A stretch of DNA of 64,000 nt from Candidatus Saccharimonadota bacterium (lineage in GTDB: Bacteria; Patescibacteriota; Saccharimonadia; Saccharimonadales; Saccharimonadaceae). Under the pieces are notes generated by a model. It made no database searches. It had not been told where the DNA came from and saw only the letters and a list, made by a program, of their open reading frames with translations. Shown here one piece after another: positions 32,747 to 43,212 of the stretch. Position numbers and translations under genes: made by a program. The stretch spans positions 1 to 64,000 of the forward strand of contig JAFZBS010000006.1 of NCBI GenBank assembly GCA_017561575.1, given 5' to 3'. The first letter of the stretch is position 1. Every line of letters starts with the position of its first letter.

Positions 32747-35737
32747 CTATTCAGAACGCAACGCTTCAACTGGATCTTTCTTAGCTGCAGCTCTTGCAGG
32801 TATGAGCCCACCAATCAAGGTCAAAATAACCGAGAGCGCGATTAGTATGAAGGCGGCATTTGGTAGTAAAATTGCCCTGATATCACCGGGCGCGTCGGCC
32901 GTAAAGTGCGCCAATACTAGGTTTATAATTGGAATAATGCTGTACGATAAACCAATACCAATCAGGCCAGAAAGTAAGCCCACAATAAAGGTTTCCGCGT
33001 TGAAAATTGAAGAGATATTATGCTTTGATGCACCAATTGCGCGCAAAATACCAATTTCTTTCGTACGTTCATATACTGAAATATAAGTAATAATGCCAAT
33101 CATGATTGATGACACTACTAGGGAGATTGATACAAAAGCAATCAAAACATAAGATACGGCATCTACAATCACCTTCACACTTGTCATCAAGATACCAGTA
33201 GTATCACTATATTCAATCACCGAATCTTCCTGATTATAAGATTTCATCATATCATTATAACGGTCAATAAAATTCAAAAATCTCGTCTTTCCTTCAAATG
33301 TTTTGAAGTAGAACGCAATATAAGTTGGGTCATCGAGTGCCTGATAGCCAAGTATTGCCAGATTGGAGGCTAGAGTTTTCTCAGTCTTGTTAAACATCGC
33401 CGAAAAAATTCTTGCAAGCTCATCGTCGTCAAAATTCATCTTAAAAGCACTCGCGAGCATAGCCTGATCGACCGAAAATGAACCGCGTACGACTGTAGAA
33501 AGATAATTAATTAAACCATCAATCTTTTGATTGATTCTCTTTTCTATGTCAAACTCTAGTATTTCTTTTTTCAAATCCTCAAAATCTGTTTCTTTAATTA
33601 TCTCGTCAGCAGTTTCTTTAAACAGCTCCAATATTTCTTCCTCGGTCATTTTACTAAAGTCAATCTCTTCATTTTCTAACATTTCGTTTAGCTTTTTTAA
33701 TATTTTTTCACGCAGCTCCTCGGCTTTTTCTTTAAACATCGGTTCTAGTTCTTTAAATTCGTCAACTACCTGTTTGATTAAATCCTTCGAAGCAGAAATA
33801 ATATAATCTTTTGCTTTTGTTTTAAGTTCATTTTTATCCAAATTAAAAGAAAAGGCGCGCTCAATCTTAGAACGGTCTATTGACACTAAATTCTCAAATT
33901 TAAGTTTCGAGAGCTCGCTGGTTTTATCGGAAAACTTTGTATTAGAAAAGATATCGATTGATGGATTCGCAAGTTGGTTTTTTACAATATCGGTGTTTTT
34001 TGCTCGATTTATAATATGCTCGACTAGCTCTGGCATATAAGCGACGCCAGACATAGCGCTCACCAAATCATCCTTTGGTGTCACTACGCCAACAATTTTT
34101 AACTCCTCCGCCTCATCATAGAGCTTCCGCATATATTCTTTATTCTCACTTAAGTTTTCATATATATTATATGTAGCGTTATACTTATACATATCAGTTG
34201 TATTGATGAGCCGAAGCTTAACATTCATTAAGTCTTCGTAAGTCAGCGTCAGTGGTTCTTCATTTAGTGTCACGCTCTCATTATTAATTAGTTTTGCGAG
34301 AACCGCTGAAAGCTCACCCGTATCGCGCAAACCGAGCGAGTAGGTCACAAGGTCGGCGATTCTTCCCTCTTTGGTTAGAATAATTACCATTTCATTATAC
34401 TTTTCCGGTAAACGTCCACTCAAAATTCGCATATCATCTTCAAGTAAACTCTTATCGTATTGGCGATAGATGGACGTCATAGTCGAATAAGAACTAAGAA
34501 TTGAAGAATCACCGAGCAGTGTCGTAAAAAGCGTGCTTGGGTTTAGTTGTACCAATTCTCCGGCCGTATCTATACTATAAATTGCCGGATCAACACTATA
34601 AAAGTTTTCCATAAGCCGAACATCGCCATCGATTTCGCTACGATGGTTGTCGATATACATGTTGAACTTTTTTAAATCATTGTTTGCAATGCTACCGAGT
34701 GCTTTTGTTAGAATAGGATTTTCATGAACAAGCCCGTCATTCTCACTAGTAGTGCTTTCAAGCACGGCGCCAAGAATTGTTCCAGTCATATTAGTAGACT
34801 CTTTTTGGATATATAAAGGATACGACGTTAAGGTGTCCGCTTGAATTGTATCAATATAAGACTGAAATCCAGTCGAAACAGCCAAAATCAGTGCGATACC
34901 AATAATCCCAATTGAACCGGCAAAAGCTACTAGAATGGTGCGCAGTTTTTTTGTAAAAAGATTATTTAGCGACAAAGAAAGCGCGGTGAAAAACGTCATT
35001 TTTGTTTTACGGCGTTTTTTGCTGTCTTCTTCTTTTAGAAGCTTAGTGTTAATCTTGCCGTTATATTTCTTTGAATCAGTTGTAATTTTCCCGTCTTTTA
35101 AGTTAATAATTCTCGTCGCATATTTATTGGCAAGATCTGGATTATGCGTCACCATGATAACGAGACGTTTTCTAGATATCTTTTTTAAGATTCGCATGAT
35201 TTGCAAACTAGTTACCGAATCAAGTGCACCGGTTGGTTCATCGGCAAGCAAAATATCTGGATTATTTACGAGTGCGCGAGCGATAGCGACGCGTTGCATC
35301 TGGCCACCAGAAAGTTGGTTCGGCTTTTTATAAAATTGGTCGCCAAGCCCAACATCGCTAAGTGCTTGCTTCGCTCGTCTTGTCGCTTCCTTTTTTGAAA
35401 TACCAGATAAAGTTAGTGCGAGTTTTACATTGGATAAAACGGTTTGATGAGGTATCAAGTTGTAAGACTGAAAAACAAAACCAATCCGATGGTTGCGATA
35501 AGCGTCCCAATCTTTGTCTTTAAATCTTTTTGTAGAAATTTCATTAATCTTTAAATCACCATCAGTATATTGGTCTAGACCGCCAATAATGTTGAGAAGA
35601 GTTGTTTTACCGGAGCCAGACGGACCAAGTATCGCAACAAATTCACTCTTGCGAAAATTAACCGACACTTTATCAAGCGCTAACTTCACCAACCCACCGG
35701 TCTTATAGACCTTGGTCACTCCACTAAGCTCTAACAT
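32747..35737 (-). CDS. MacB-like ABC transporter: fused ATPase and FtsX-type permease
   Basis: A 996-aa protein. Residues 1-225 are an ABC ATPase of the LolD/MacB type: Walker [10 protein letters not shown]-loop FQSYNL, signature [15 protein letters not shown], Walker [13 protein letters not shown] and H-loop VTHNP. A membrane helix at about 265-290 is followed by an outside domain of more than 500 residues, including a long Glu/Lys-rich coiled coil (about 640-740). A three-helix FtsX permease lies at about 860-985. A TATAAT lies 10 nt before the ATG. Such proteins usually work mechanically on envelope substrates or export peptides. The substrate here is unknown. Confidence 0.92.
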   Translation of the reverse strand: MLELSGVTKVYKTGGLVKLALDKVSVNFRKSEFVAILGPSGSGKTTLLNIIGGLDQYTDGDLKINEISTKRFKDKDWDAYRNHRIGFVFQSYNLIPHQTVLSNVKLALTLSGISKKEATRRAKQALSDVGLGDQFYKKPNQLSGGQMQRVAIARALVNNPDILLADEPTGALDSVTSLQIMRILKKISRKRLVIMVTHNPDLANKYATRIINLKDGKITTDSKKYNGKINTKLLKEEDSKKRRKTKMTFFTALSLSLNNLFTKKLRTILVAFAGSIGIIGIALILAVSTGFQSYIDTIQADTLTSYPLYIQKESTNMTGTILGAVLESTTSENDGLVHENPILTKALGSIANNDLKKFNMYIDNHRSEIDGDVRLMENFYSVDPAIYSIDTAGELVQLNPSTLFTTLLGDSSILSSYSTMTSIYRQYDKSLLEDDMRILSGRLPEKYNEMVIILTKEGRIADLVTYSLGLRDTGELSAVLAKLINNESVTLNEEPLTLTYEDLMNVKLRLINTTDMYKYNATYNIYENLSENKEYMRKLYDEAEELKIVGVVTPKDDLVSAMSGVAYMPELVEHIINRAKNTDIVKNQLANPSIDIFSNTKFSDKTSELSKLKFENLVSIDRSKIERAFSFNLDKNELKTKAKDYIISASKDLIKQVVDEFKELEPMFKEKAEELREKILKKLNEMLENEEIDFSKMTEEEILELFKETADEIIKETDFEDLKKEILEFDIEKRINQKIDGLINYLSTVVRGSFSVDQAMLASAFKMNFDDDELARIFSAMFNKTEKTLASNLAILGYQALDDPTYIAFYFKTFEGKTRFLNFIDRYNDMMKSYNQEDSVIEYSDTTGILMTSVKVIVDAVSYVLIAFVSISLVVSSIMIGIITYISVYERTKEIGILRAIGASKHNISSIFNAETFIVGLLSGLIGIGLSYSIIPIINLVLAHFTADAPGDIRAILLPNAAFILIALSVILTLIGGLIPARAAAKKDPVEALRSE

Positions 35738-35790
35738 ATACTCTTATATTATATCACAAACAAACAAGAAAAGAAAAAACTAATGATAAT

Positions 35791-37389
35791 TTATTTGCGC
35801 ATTTGTGGGCCAGCTCCGCCTGGTATTGTTGGCGGCATAGTCCCATTATTAAAGTTTCGATTACTAGAACCAATAGTGCTAGTAATTGATGAGATAGTAA
35901 ATTTCTCATATTTCTTGCCATCGATATAAATCGTGTATGTCTCACCCAGCTTAAACAGCGGCGAACCAACCGCCATATGGTTAAATGATTTTGCGGAAGT
36001 ATGGTTAATAATCGACTTGTCGTCAGAGTCTTTTATTTCAATTTTGGTTTCAGCCGCTAGGGTTGAATCGAAATAAACACTCACATTATAGACACTTGAG
36101 TCTTCACCAATTCCATTCGCCATGCCAGATGCCCCAACTGCTATGACGGTACCATTATTTTGCAAAATTCCAGCACCGGCATCGAGAGCGCCGTTCCCAT
36201 TGTTTGCGGGACCATCAACGACGATATTGCCGCCATTTATGTAGATGTAGCCATTACTGTCAAGTCCATCCCCAGAAGAATTTATATAAATATCGCCACC
36301 ATTAATACTTAAAACACAATCCGTATTTGCATCAAAAACGCCAGCACCAGGACGATTGCTCGCTGAAGCGTCCGTGCCGCCACCAGCATTCATTCCGTCA
36401 TCAAATGCGTAGACACTTATATCCCCACCATTAATTGCGATTGCTTGCGCTTCAAGACCCTCATAGCTCTTTTTTATATCAATTGTGCCCCCATCAACAA
36501 CAAGTTTTTTGTCAGCATGGATACCGTCATCTCCTGATGCTATATTAATGTCTCCATCAAATATCCCAACATAGCTATTTGAATGAATCGCATCGTCTGA
36601 AGTGGTAATATCAAAATTCCCATTATAAATCGCGATGCTATTTATTGCTTTGATGCCTTTTGCCTCAGCATTAATAGTAAAATTACCTTTTTCTATTAAA
36701 ACAAACCCTTTTCCATTGGTCGTCTCATTAGTCGATTTTATAGCATCGGCTTTTGAATTGATTGTATAGTTGCCATCAACAATATAAACTGAATCGGTGC
36801 CACGAATTCCATCGTCAGTAGCATTAATAATGTAGGTACCGGAATTAAATTTTAAATCGTCTTTGCTCACGATGCCATCCAGGTGGTTAGCCGTGACTTG
36901 CAGTATTCCATCCCCCTGGAATGTTAAATCTCCTTTTGAATAAATAGTACCGCTTACGTCATTGTCGTAATAAGAAATATATTCTGTCCCGTCTGAAAGC
37001 TTATTCTTTCCAATCAGTTCAATTACTAAATCGTCCGCAGCAGAACAGTAAATTGCCGGCCCATCTGGATTATTAATCGTTATGTTATCAAGTATAAGTT
37101 TAACTTTTCCATCAATGGCATTGATTTTAATATTACCATTGCTTAGCGAACCAGTTAGATAATAAACGCCAGAATTTGTAATATTAAGCGTGTCCGAAAG
37201 CGCAATGTTTATTTTATTATATTTCCCCCAATTAATTTTTTGGTCACCATTATCCGGGATAATTGTTCCCATAACAACTTCCGAATCCGAAAGATTGTGC
37301 GTATCATTTAAGTACCAACAAAGAACAAACACACCAGCTAAAGCGAGCAAAGAAAACAGACCGGCGAGTATACGGCTGACTTTTGACAT
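35791..37389 (-). CDS. Cthe_2159-like carbohydrate-binding beta-helix protein
   Basis: A 532-aa protein from the ATG at 37389, with GAGGAG before it. An N-terminal anchor helix (ILAGLFSLLALAGVFVLCWYL) is followed by a repetitive right-handed beta-helix: GVYYLTGSLSNGNIKI, LILDNITINNPDGPAIY, GDLTFQGDGILQVTA, DGIRGTDSVYIVDGNYTINS and further turns with DDG/SSGDGLDSNG motifs. This matches the Cthe_2159 family, which binds acidic polysaccharides. It is the last gene of the CapA-hydrolase-VTC-DUF4956 operon, and its ATG overlaps the previous stop by one base. Confidence 0.87.
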   Translation of the reverse strand: MSKVSRILAGLFSLLALAGVFVLCWYLNDTHNLSDSEVVMGTIIPDNGDQKINWGKYNKINIALSDTLNITNSGVYYLTGSLSNGNIKINAIDGKVKLILDNITINNPDGPAIYCSAADDLVIELIGKNKLSDGTEYISYYDNDVSGTIYSKGDLTFQGDGILQVTANHLDGIVSKDDLKFNSGTYIINATDDGIRGTDSVYIVDGNYTINSKADAIKSTNETTNGKGFVLIEKGNFTINAEAKGIKAINSIAIYNGNFDITTSDDAIHSNSYVGIFDGDINIASGDDGIHADKKLVVDGGTIDIKKSYEGLEAQAIAINGGDISVYAFDDGMNAGGGTDASASNRPGAGVFDANTDCVLSINGGDIYINSSGDGLDSNGYIYINGGNIVVDGPANNGNGALDAGAGILQNNGTVIAVGASGMANGIGEDSSVYNVSVYFDSTLAAETKIEIKDSDDKSIINHTSAKSFNHMAVGSPLFKLGETYTIYIDGKKYEKFTISSITSTIGSSNRNFNNGTMPPTIPGGAGPQMRK

Positions 37390-38060
37390 TAAATCTCCTC
37401 TTCGGCGCAAGGTTCAGAGAGTAAAACTTTTAAATTCATATTTTTTACACGTATTTCATCAAGAAAATCTTTTTCTTTTACACCATGTTTAATTTTAACG
37501 TCGTAGGTCAGTTTATAAAGACTTCCCATGTTCATAGTCTTCATGCGGACAAGATGGTGTCTGGAAGTGTATTTTTTAAAAGTATCTTCAAATACGTCTT
37601 CATAATCTAAATCCTCAGGAATAACCACTTTTAAAACTCTCTCATGACAATCTGGCTCAAGTATATGTGTATAAGAAAAGAACACTACTGTAACAATATA
37701 AATAGCCATAATGACGGCCGCAAACAAAACATGACCCATTCCACAGGCAAGACCAATCATCATTGCTGCAAATACAGCTAGTAAATCCTTTGCCCTACCG
37801 GCAATCGAACGAAAACGAATCAAAGAAAATGCACCGAGAATTGCAATCGATGTACCCAAATTACCATTAATCATAATCATTACCGCCATTACGAGTACTG
37901 GCAATACAGCAAGAGTAATCATCATACCTTTAGTAGTTTGAGATGTTTTTGCCTGGGTGATTGCTAGTGCAATACCTAAAGCAAGCGCAACACCTGCAGA
38001 TATTAAAGCCGTCGTTATTTCGAGCCCGGCCGTATTTGTATCAAATATACTATTAAACAT
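37389..38060 (-). CDS. DUF4956 membrane protein
   Basis: A 223-aa protein with four or five membrane helices in the first 135 residues, including the conserved NGNLGTSIAILGAFSLIRFRS block of DUF4956, then a soluble alpha/beta tail (VLKVVIPEDLDYEDVFEDTF). DUF4956 genes usually sit beside VTC-domain polyphosphate polymerases, as here: it overlaps the VTC gene by 8 bp. It may be the membrane channel or anchor of that enzyme. This is inferred from context. Confidence 0.87.
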   Translation of the reverse strand: MFNSIFDTNTAGLEITTALISAGVALALGIALAITQAKTSQTTKGMMITLAVLPVLVMAVMIMINGNLGTSIAILGAFSLIRFRSIAGRAKDLLAVFAAMMIGLACGMGHVLFAAVIMAIYIVTVVFFSYTHILEPDCHERVLKVVIPEDLDYEDVFEDTFKKYTSRHHLVRMKTMNMGSLYKLTYDVKIKHGVKEKDFLDEIRVKNMNLKVLLSEPCAEEEI

Positions 38061-38820
38061 TGTGCTCCTTTCTTAGCTGTTCGTATATTTTGCCAATTTT
38101 GCTAAATTGTTCAGGATAGATATGTTCAGCTGATAAAACCTTTGTTAGCCATAGTGGCATTGCTGTACCAGCTTTAATTTCCATTATAATATTTTTTTCG
38201 TTAGAAAACAAAAATTTATCCTTTGCATTTTTGCTAAATTTTAATTTAGTATTACGATATTTCAAACCAGAGTCAAAAGTTATACGAAGATCATCGCCAT
38301 TTTCATAACTTTTTCTCTTATAATATAACAATATTTTTGGTCGTAAATTAAAATGCGAAATTAGATAATCGATCTCTTTTGCAATTTGGAAATCGGTTTT
38401 TTCCTCGATCTCGCGCTTTGCAAGTACATCAGTGGTAGTCTTTCCCTTCACTAGCTCATTAAAGTCCTTATGAGTAACCAAAACTCGCCTTTTAAAACCA
38501 ACATTGTTATTTTTGTCGCCATCTGAATCAACCAAAAAACCATTTCGATAAGCTTCGCCAAGAATTTTAGTCTTTATTTCTAAAAACACTTTGTCAAAGC
38601 CACCGTAGCTTCTCGCCCGAAGTTTTTCTTTAAACAGTGGTTGATCAATGGATTGAATAATCAAATCGTAATTATCCGTATCAAAATATACGTTATATAC
38701 TTCAGATTCGAAATATTTGCTTTTTTTAAGATGAGTTTCAATTATTTCTATCAATCTGCGTTGTTGCTCTTTATCAATCAGATACTTTTTTTCGACGCGA
38801 TTAAAAATCTTCTCATCCAT
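38053..38820 (-). CDS. VTC-domain polyphosphate polymerase-like protein
   Basis: A 255-aa protein. The tunnel-fold pattern is visible: NRVEKKYLIDKEQQRRL, YFDTDNYDLI, KEKLRARSYG, VFLEIKTKI, KREIEEKTD, YYKRKSYEN, LRITFDSGLKYR and IIMEIKAG. Alternating Lys/Arg and Glu residues would line the tunnel for ATP, metal and polyphosphate. VTC enzymes make polyphosphate from ATP at the membrane. It overlaps the DUF4956 gene, its usual partner. The real polymer in bacteria is not always known, so the product is inferred. Confidence 0.87.
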   Translation of the reverse strand: MDEKIFNRVEKKYLIDKEQQRRLIEIIETHLKKSKYFESEVYNVYFDTDNYDLIIQSIDQPLFKEKLRARSYGGFDKVFLEIKTKILGEAYRNGFLVDSDGDKNNNVGFKRRVLVTHKDFNELVKGKTTTDVLAKREIEEKTDFQIAKEIDYLISHFNLRPKILLYYKRKSYENGDDLRITFDSGLKYRNTKLKFSKNAKDKFLFSNEKNIIMEIKAGTAMPLWLTKVLSAEHIYPEQFSKIGKIYEQLRKEHNV

Positions 38821-38831
38821 ATCAGTGCTGT

Positions 38832-39755
38832 TTAAGACTGGCCTTTTACCAGGTTTTCAATTCTCGTGCCAAGATTTGTAATCTGCTGAAATGGAACACC
38901 GCTGGTCATCACTACAACAATAAAGTGGCGATTAAGCTCTGGAAATTCGACAATTGCCGCGTCATCATAAATAGTCCAAATACTTCCGTTCCAATTCCAA
39001 CCAACCTTATTATACACAAGTACGTCACTAGAAAAACCACTCGGCAAGCCTTGACGCCAATTGTAAGTTGTGACGGGTTGATTTAAGAAAGAATCTTTCA
39101 TTGTCGCGACAATACTTTCGTCGATAATATCACTATGATAATAATAAATTTTCATCATTTCCATTATCTCGCGTGGAGTTGCGGAAAGGCTGCCGACCGT
39201 TACGTTTGGTAGGCCAAAATCATTTTGTACCACAGCATCAAGTTGCATTCGACCTATCATTGCCCATAAAGTCTCTGCGCACGGCGAATGAGACTCGCGA
39301 ATCGCAAGATCAAGACATTTTGAAATTGAATAACCAGTAGAGCCGGCGTTTGCATTTCCGTCCCAATCGCCATTAATAATATTGCGATAACCTTCATATA
39401 CCACAAACAATTTGTAAAGCGATGCAGTTGCAAACTTTGAATCAGCATTATATTCGCCGTCTACTTCATCTAAATCTAAATCATATATTATAACGCCTGT
39501 TGCGCCAGGAATTGAATCACCCCACTCCTGGACTAATGGCTCAAAATCAACTTTGTTAATAATGACTTCAGGTTCATCGGGAACGTCGCCTTGGTCCTCA
39601 GAAGGGGCAACGCTGCCATCGTCGGCAGGGACATCAGCACCGGTACCTTTTGTTACATACAAAATAGCTAAAGCAATAGAAAAAGAAATAAAGAAGATGC
39701 CTATAGCGGTTAGAGCAACTAAGGCCTTACGTTTACTAGCCGTTTTATAAACCAT
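38832..39755 (-). CDS. Secreted class-A-beta-lactamase-like serine hydrolase
   Basis: A 307-aa protein. A membrane anchor (ALVALTAIGIFFISFSIALAIL) and an acidic Pro-rich linker lead to a penicillin-binding/beta-lactamase fold. It has SLYK (catalytic SxxK, in FATASLYKLFVVYEG), RESHSPCAE at the SxN position and YNKVGWNW at the KTG position. The changed second and third motifs suggest a cell-wall or lipid-linked substrate rather than antibiotic breakdown. GAGGAG precedes the ATG, which lies 37 bp inside the CapA-like gene. Confidence 0.83.
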   Translation of the reverse strand: MVYKTASKRKALVALTAIGIFFISFSIALAILYVTKGTGADVPADDGSVAPSEDQGDVPDEPEVIINKVDFEPLVQEWGDSIPGATGVIIYDLDLDEVDGEYNADSKFATASLYKLFVVYEGYRNIINGDWDGNANAGSTGYSISKCLDLAIRESHSPCAETLWAMIGRMQLDAVVQNDFGLPNVTVGSLSATPREIMEMMKIYYYHSDIIDESIVATMKDSFLNQPVTTYNWRQGLPSGFSSDVLVYNKVGWNWNGSIWTIYDDAAIVEFPELNRHFIVVVMTSGVPFQQITNLGTRIENLVKGQS

Positions 39756-41212
39756 TCCGCGGTCTCCTCGTCCATTAATCTTGTTTGCATCTCATCCCCA
39801 TACACCGTGGGAACGATTTCAGTTTGAAGTAACTTGTCTTGATAAATGTGATGTACGAGTACCAGACTTCGAGTAGTTCCTGGCCACCAAACTTGGTCAA
39901 AGAAGAGATTACCGAGACCATAGTAAATCACGCCATTACCATACAATTCGAATGTCTGAGGTTGATGCGCAGCAGTGCCGACAACAATGTCGGCGCCAAG
40001 ATCGATTAAATGCCTAAAGAAGCCAACTTGATTACCAGCGGAGGAATTGGCGTAGTCGCATGCGGGATCCTCATAGGTAGACGCGTAAGCATTGCATTCG
40101 TAGTACTGGATATCTACAATTACAAGGTCACCACGCTCTTTTGCATCGCGAATATTGGCAGCGGCAACATCTTCATAGTATTGATTTGCTCCAGGAGTAT
40201 TATCGTATGTGGCTCCACCGGTAGACTGGTTATAAGCTAGCATAGTCACACCATTATCTTTTTCATTTATTTCAAGCGGGACGGCGGCTTCAGTAGCTGT
40301 TTTGCCACCACCGACCATTTTGATGTTATTTTGAATATAAGTATCAATAGTCTCTCTCGCGGCCTGATCACCACAATCTTGATTATGGTTGCCTGTGAGC
40401 TCAACAATATCGAGACCAATCGAGAGAAGTGTGTTGATAAAACGCTTATCTGAACAAATATTTCTCGTCGTGGCATAATCTGTAAACGATGATTCATTGG
40501 ATGTATGAGTTAAATCAAACGAGGATAAGAAATCTTTAATGTTTTCGGCAAAATACTCAGCATTGCCAACATTATATAATTTTGCATTCATACCACGCGA
40601 TAGTGCCGTTACACCAGTTTGAGCTAGTGTCAAAACTTTATCTTTTGTTGGGAAATCTTTCGAGAAATGTTCAAAAACGAGTGGTTTGATTTCTTCGTCG
40701 TACTTTTCCGATTCAAAACTAATGACATTAAACACCGCGCCAGAATTAAAAGTGTCCAAATAGTAATCACCATTAATACTGAGCAATTTTTGTTTAAAAT
40801 CCAAATCGCCAATCTTAATTAATTGATAATCACAATCCAGACAGTTATTAAAAACCTGATATGCATTTTCGATTACCAAATCTTTTTTGGTACTATAAAA
40901 ATCTGTCACTGGCACTAAAATCTCATAAACAAACTCGTTATTCTGAAGCTCCGGAAGCTTTAATTCGTGTCTTAGCGAAATAGTAACATTTTTGTCAAGA
41001 TCAACTTCATCAGTAAATATGCTACCAAGCTCAGTAATTAATTCGTCGTTCAGACTTTCATCGTAAATCACAACGCCGGGGATTCTAAAAATACCAGTTT
41101 TTGTAAAAAACTGTACTCCGAAGAATACAGCTGCAAATGCTACTATAAAACCTAAAATGCTAGAAAATATTTTCTTACTATGTTTTTTGTTCCGCCCATT
41201 ATAGTTATCCAT
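39719..41212 (-). CDS. CapA-family (PgsA-like) metallophosphatase-fold protein
   Basis: A 497-aa protein. An anchor helix (IFSSILGFIVAFAAVFFGVQF) is followed by an unassigned domain of about 220 residues and then a CapA domain: IVELTGNHNQDCGD, VIVDIQYYECNA, GADIVVGTAAHQPQTFELY and GVIYYGLGNLFFDQ. The usual metal-binding residues (GNHN and HQPQ) are present; the common HWG motif reads IQYYE. CapA proteins act in poly-gamma-glutamate or other envelope polymer synthesis. It is the first gene of a five-gene envelope operon, and is leaderless from a TATAAT 6 nt upstream. Confidence 0.83.
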   Translation of the reverse strand: MDNYNGRNKKHSKKIFSSILGFIVAFAAVFFGVQFFTKTGIFRIPGVVIYDESLNDELITELGSIFTDEVDLDKNVTISLRHELKLPELQNNEFVYEILVPVTDFYSTKKDLVIENAYQVFNNCLDCDYQLIKIGDLDFKQKLLSINGDYYLDTFNSGAVFNVISFESEKYDEEIKPLVFEHFSKDFPTKDKVLTLAQTGVTALSRGMNAKLYNVGNAEYFAENIKDFLSSFDLTHTSNESSFTDYATTRNICSDKRFINTLLSIGLDIVELTGNHNQDCGDQAARETIDTYIQNNIKMVGGGKTATEAAVPLEINEKDNGVTMLAYNQSTGGATYDNTPGANQYYEDVAAANIRDAKERGDLVIVDIQYYECNAYASTYEDPACDYANSSAGNQVGFFRHLIDLGADIVVGTAAHQPQTFELYGNGVIYYGLGNLFFDQVWWPGTTRSLVLVHHIYQDKLLQTEIVPTVYGDEMQTRLMDEETAEWFIKRLVNVRP

Positions 41213-41250
41213 GTTTTCATTATATCATAATTAGTGATATAATTATTATT
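41213..41250. promoter_or_regulatory. 38-bp divergent leaderless promoter pair with perfect inverted repeat
   Basis: ATTATATCA (41219-41227) and TGATATAAT (41235-41243) are exact mirror arms separated by 7 bp. Each arm contains a -10 box, one 6 nt before the minus ATG at 41212 and one 7 nt before the plus ATG at 41251. The whole region between the two start codons is 38 bp, so the -35 region of each promoter would lie inside the opposite gene. Confidence 0.7.
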
Positions 41251-43212
41251 ATGTTCAAGTGGGCAAACTTATTTGGTAGCAAAAACAATCTCGAAAAAGA
41301 GATTGTCTCTCCGAACGGACGAAATACGTGCAAATTTATTCTAAAAAATGGCGAAGTTTTTTACCAAGTGCTGTGTGATGGTAAAGTTATTATAGATGAA
41401 TCAAGACTCGGTTTTTTAATATGTGGAGAAGAGCCTATTGGTAATAACCTAAAACTTATTCGAACCACGATGAAGAAACATGACGAAATCTTTGAAATGC
41501 CGTGGGGTGAAGACCACTATATTCCTAACAAATTTAGAGAAGGAGCTTTTTATTTGACAGAGAGCACTAGCGCTAAGCGCATTCTGACTCTCAGATTTAG
41601 AGTTTTTGATAACGCGGTTGCCTTTCGCTATGAAATCCCAGCACAGCCGAAGTTCCAACGCATTACAATTGCCGATGAATTAACTGAGTTTAATATAAAT
41701 TTAAATTCTGTGGCGTGGAAGATTCCCGCTTACGAACCAGACCGTTACGAATATAACTACGAGAAGGCGACGGTGTCCGAACTCACAAATTCTGTTCATA
41801 CACCTTTAACAATCAAAACACCGACTGGATATTATTTATCACTTCATGAGGCAGCACTTTACAATTATGGATCAATGACTATCAAATTGCAGAATCAAAA
41901 ATTAAAAACGGATATTACTCCGTTGTCAGATGGCACAAAAGCGCATTTAGCTTTGCCATTTGAAACACCTTGGCGATTAATAATGATCGATAATTCAGCC
42001 ATCAGTTTGACGACAAATCGAGTGATGTATGCATTAAATGAAGCACCAAGACAAGACTTCTCTTGGGTAAAAACTCTAAAATTTATCGGCATCTGGTGGG
42101 CAATGTATGTTGGCGAATGGACCTGGGCGCCAGGTGAACGTCATGGTGCTACTACGAGACATGCCAAAGAATATATCGATGCGGCCGTGCGTCTAGGAAT
42201 TGGCGGTCTCTTAATAGAAGGTTGGAATAATGGCTGGGAGGGTGATTGGCTTCAGAACGGTATCAATAATAGTTTCACCGAGCCTACACCAGATTTTAAT
42301 TTTACCGAAATAGCAAGTTATGCTAGGATTCGCAACATCGAGCTAGTCGGGCATCACGAAACAGTGGGCTTCATTGATAATTACGAACGTCAGCTCGAAG
42401 CGGCGTATGACTATTACGCTAAAAACGGAGTTCACTACATTAAAACAGGCTATGCTGGTAGCCAAATGATGATAAACGGACGACGCGAATATCACCATTC
42501 TCAACTTGGCGTTTTGCACTATCAAAAAACGATTGAACTTGCCGCCAAAAAACAAATTATGTTAGATATACATGAGCCAATTAAAGGTACCGGTATAGAA
42601 CGCACCTGGCCAAATCTTCTTACGCGCGAAGGCGCAAGAGGACAAGAATATGAAGGTGGTGCAATATTGCCATCTCATGCCTGTTTTCTGCCATATACTA
42701 GATTGCTCTCTGGCGGTATGGACTACACAAATGGTATTTTTGATATCACGAACAATGTTAAACGCGTATCAACTACTTTGGCGCGACAACTTGCCTATTT
42801 TGTAACTATTTATTCCGGTATGACGATGGCGGCCGACCGGCCATTCATGTACGAAAATAATTATCCAGATATGTTTAAGTTTATCCATGACGTGCCGACA
42901 AACTTTGAAATGACAATTCCCCTCGCCGGCGAAATTGGAGAGTATTATGTTGTAGCCAGAAAATCTCGTGATTTAAAAACCTGGTTTATCGGCGGAGTAA
43001 CCAATGAATTTCCAAGGCGGATGCATATAGATTTAGATTTTCTCGAAAACTTTGTTTATGAAGCTACTATCTATGCCGACTCGCCAGATGCTCATTTCCG
43101 CGATAAACCATTTGGATACGAAATAACAACTCGCAAAATTCAAAAGACCGACTCCCTGGACATCTATATGGCACCAGGTGGTGGATTTGCTATTGAATTG
43201 AAGCAGTTATAA
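41251..43212 (+). CDS. Glycoside hydrolase family 97-like alpha-glycosidase
   Basis: A 653-aa protein. The N-terminal beta-sandwich includes EIFEMPWGEDHYIPNKF and FRVFDNAVAFRYEIP. The catalytic barrel reads IGIWWAMYVGEWTWAPG, GIGGLLIEGWNNGWEGDW and IELVGHHETVGFIDNYE, then HYIKTGYAGS and IMLDIHEPIKGTGIERTWPN, all typical of GH97. No signal peptide is visible, so it would act inside the cell, unlike the periplasmic Bacteroides enzymes. The mRNA is leaderless. The last 23 bp overlap the convergent sortase gene. Alpha-glucosides or alpha-galactosides are likely substrates. Confidence 0.9.
   Translation: MFKWANLFGSKNNLEKEIVSPNGRNTCKFILKNGEVFYQVLCDGKVIIDESRLGFLICGEEPIGNNLKLIRTTMKKHDEIFEMPWGEDHYIPNKFREGAFYLTESTSAKRILTLRFRVFDNAVAFRYEIPAQPKFQRITIADELTEFNINLNSVAWKIPAYEPDRYEYNYEKATVSELTNSVHTPLTIKTPTGYYLSLHEAALYNYGSMTIKLQNQKLKTDITPLSDGTKAHLALPFETPWRLIMIDNSAISLTTNRVMYALNEAPRQDFSWVKTLKFIGIWWAMYVGEWTWAPGERHGATTRHAKEYIDAAVRLGIGGLLIEGWNNGWEGDWLQNGINNSFTEPTPDFNFTEIASYARIRNIELVGHHETVGFIDNYERQLEAAYDYYAKNGVHYIKTGYAGSQMMINGRREYHHSQLGVLHYQKTIELAAKKQIMLDIHEPIKGTGIERTWPNLLTREGARGQEYEGGAILPSHACFLPYTRLLSGGMDYTNGIFDITNNVKRVSTTLARQLAYFVTIYSGMTMAADRPFMYENNYPDMFKFIHDVPTNFEMTIPLAGEIGEYYVVARKSRDLKTWFIGGVTNEFPRRMHIDLDFLENFVYEATIYADSPDAHFRDKPFGYEITTRKIQKTDSLDIYMAPGGGFAIELKQL

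Noticed and set aside
32657-32845. Open frame over the tRNA-Gln region (MRDSNPRMVGPEP...)
   Set aside because: This is the usual false reading frame obtained by translating a tRNA gene.
38832-39755. Antibiotic-resistance beta-lactamase
   Set aside because: The SxxK motif is present, but the SDN and KTG positions read SHS and KVG, and the gene sits in an envelope-polymer operon. A cell-wall hydrolase-like role fits better.
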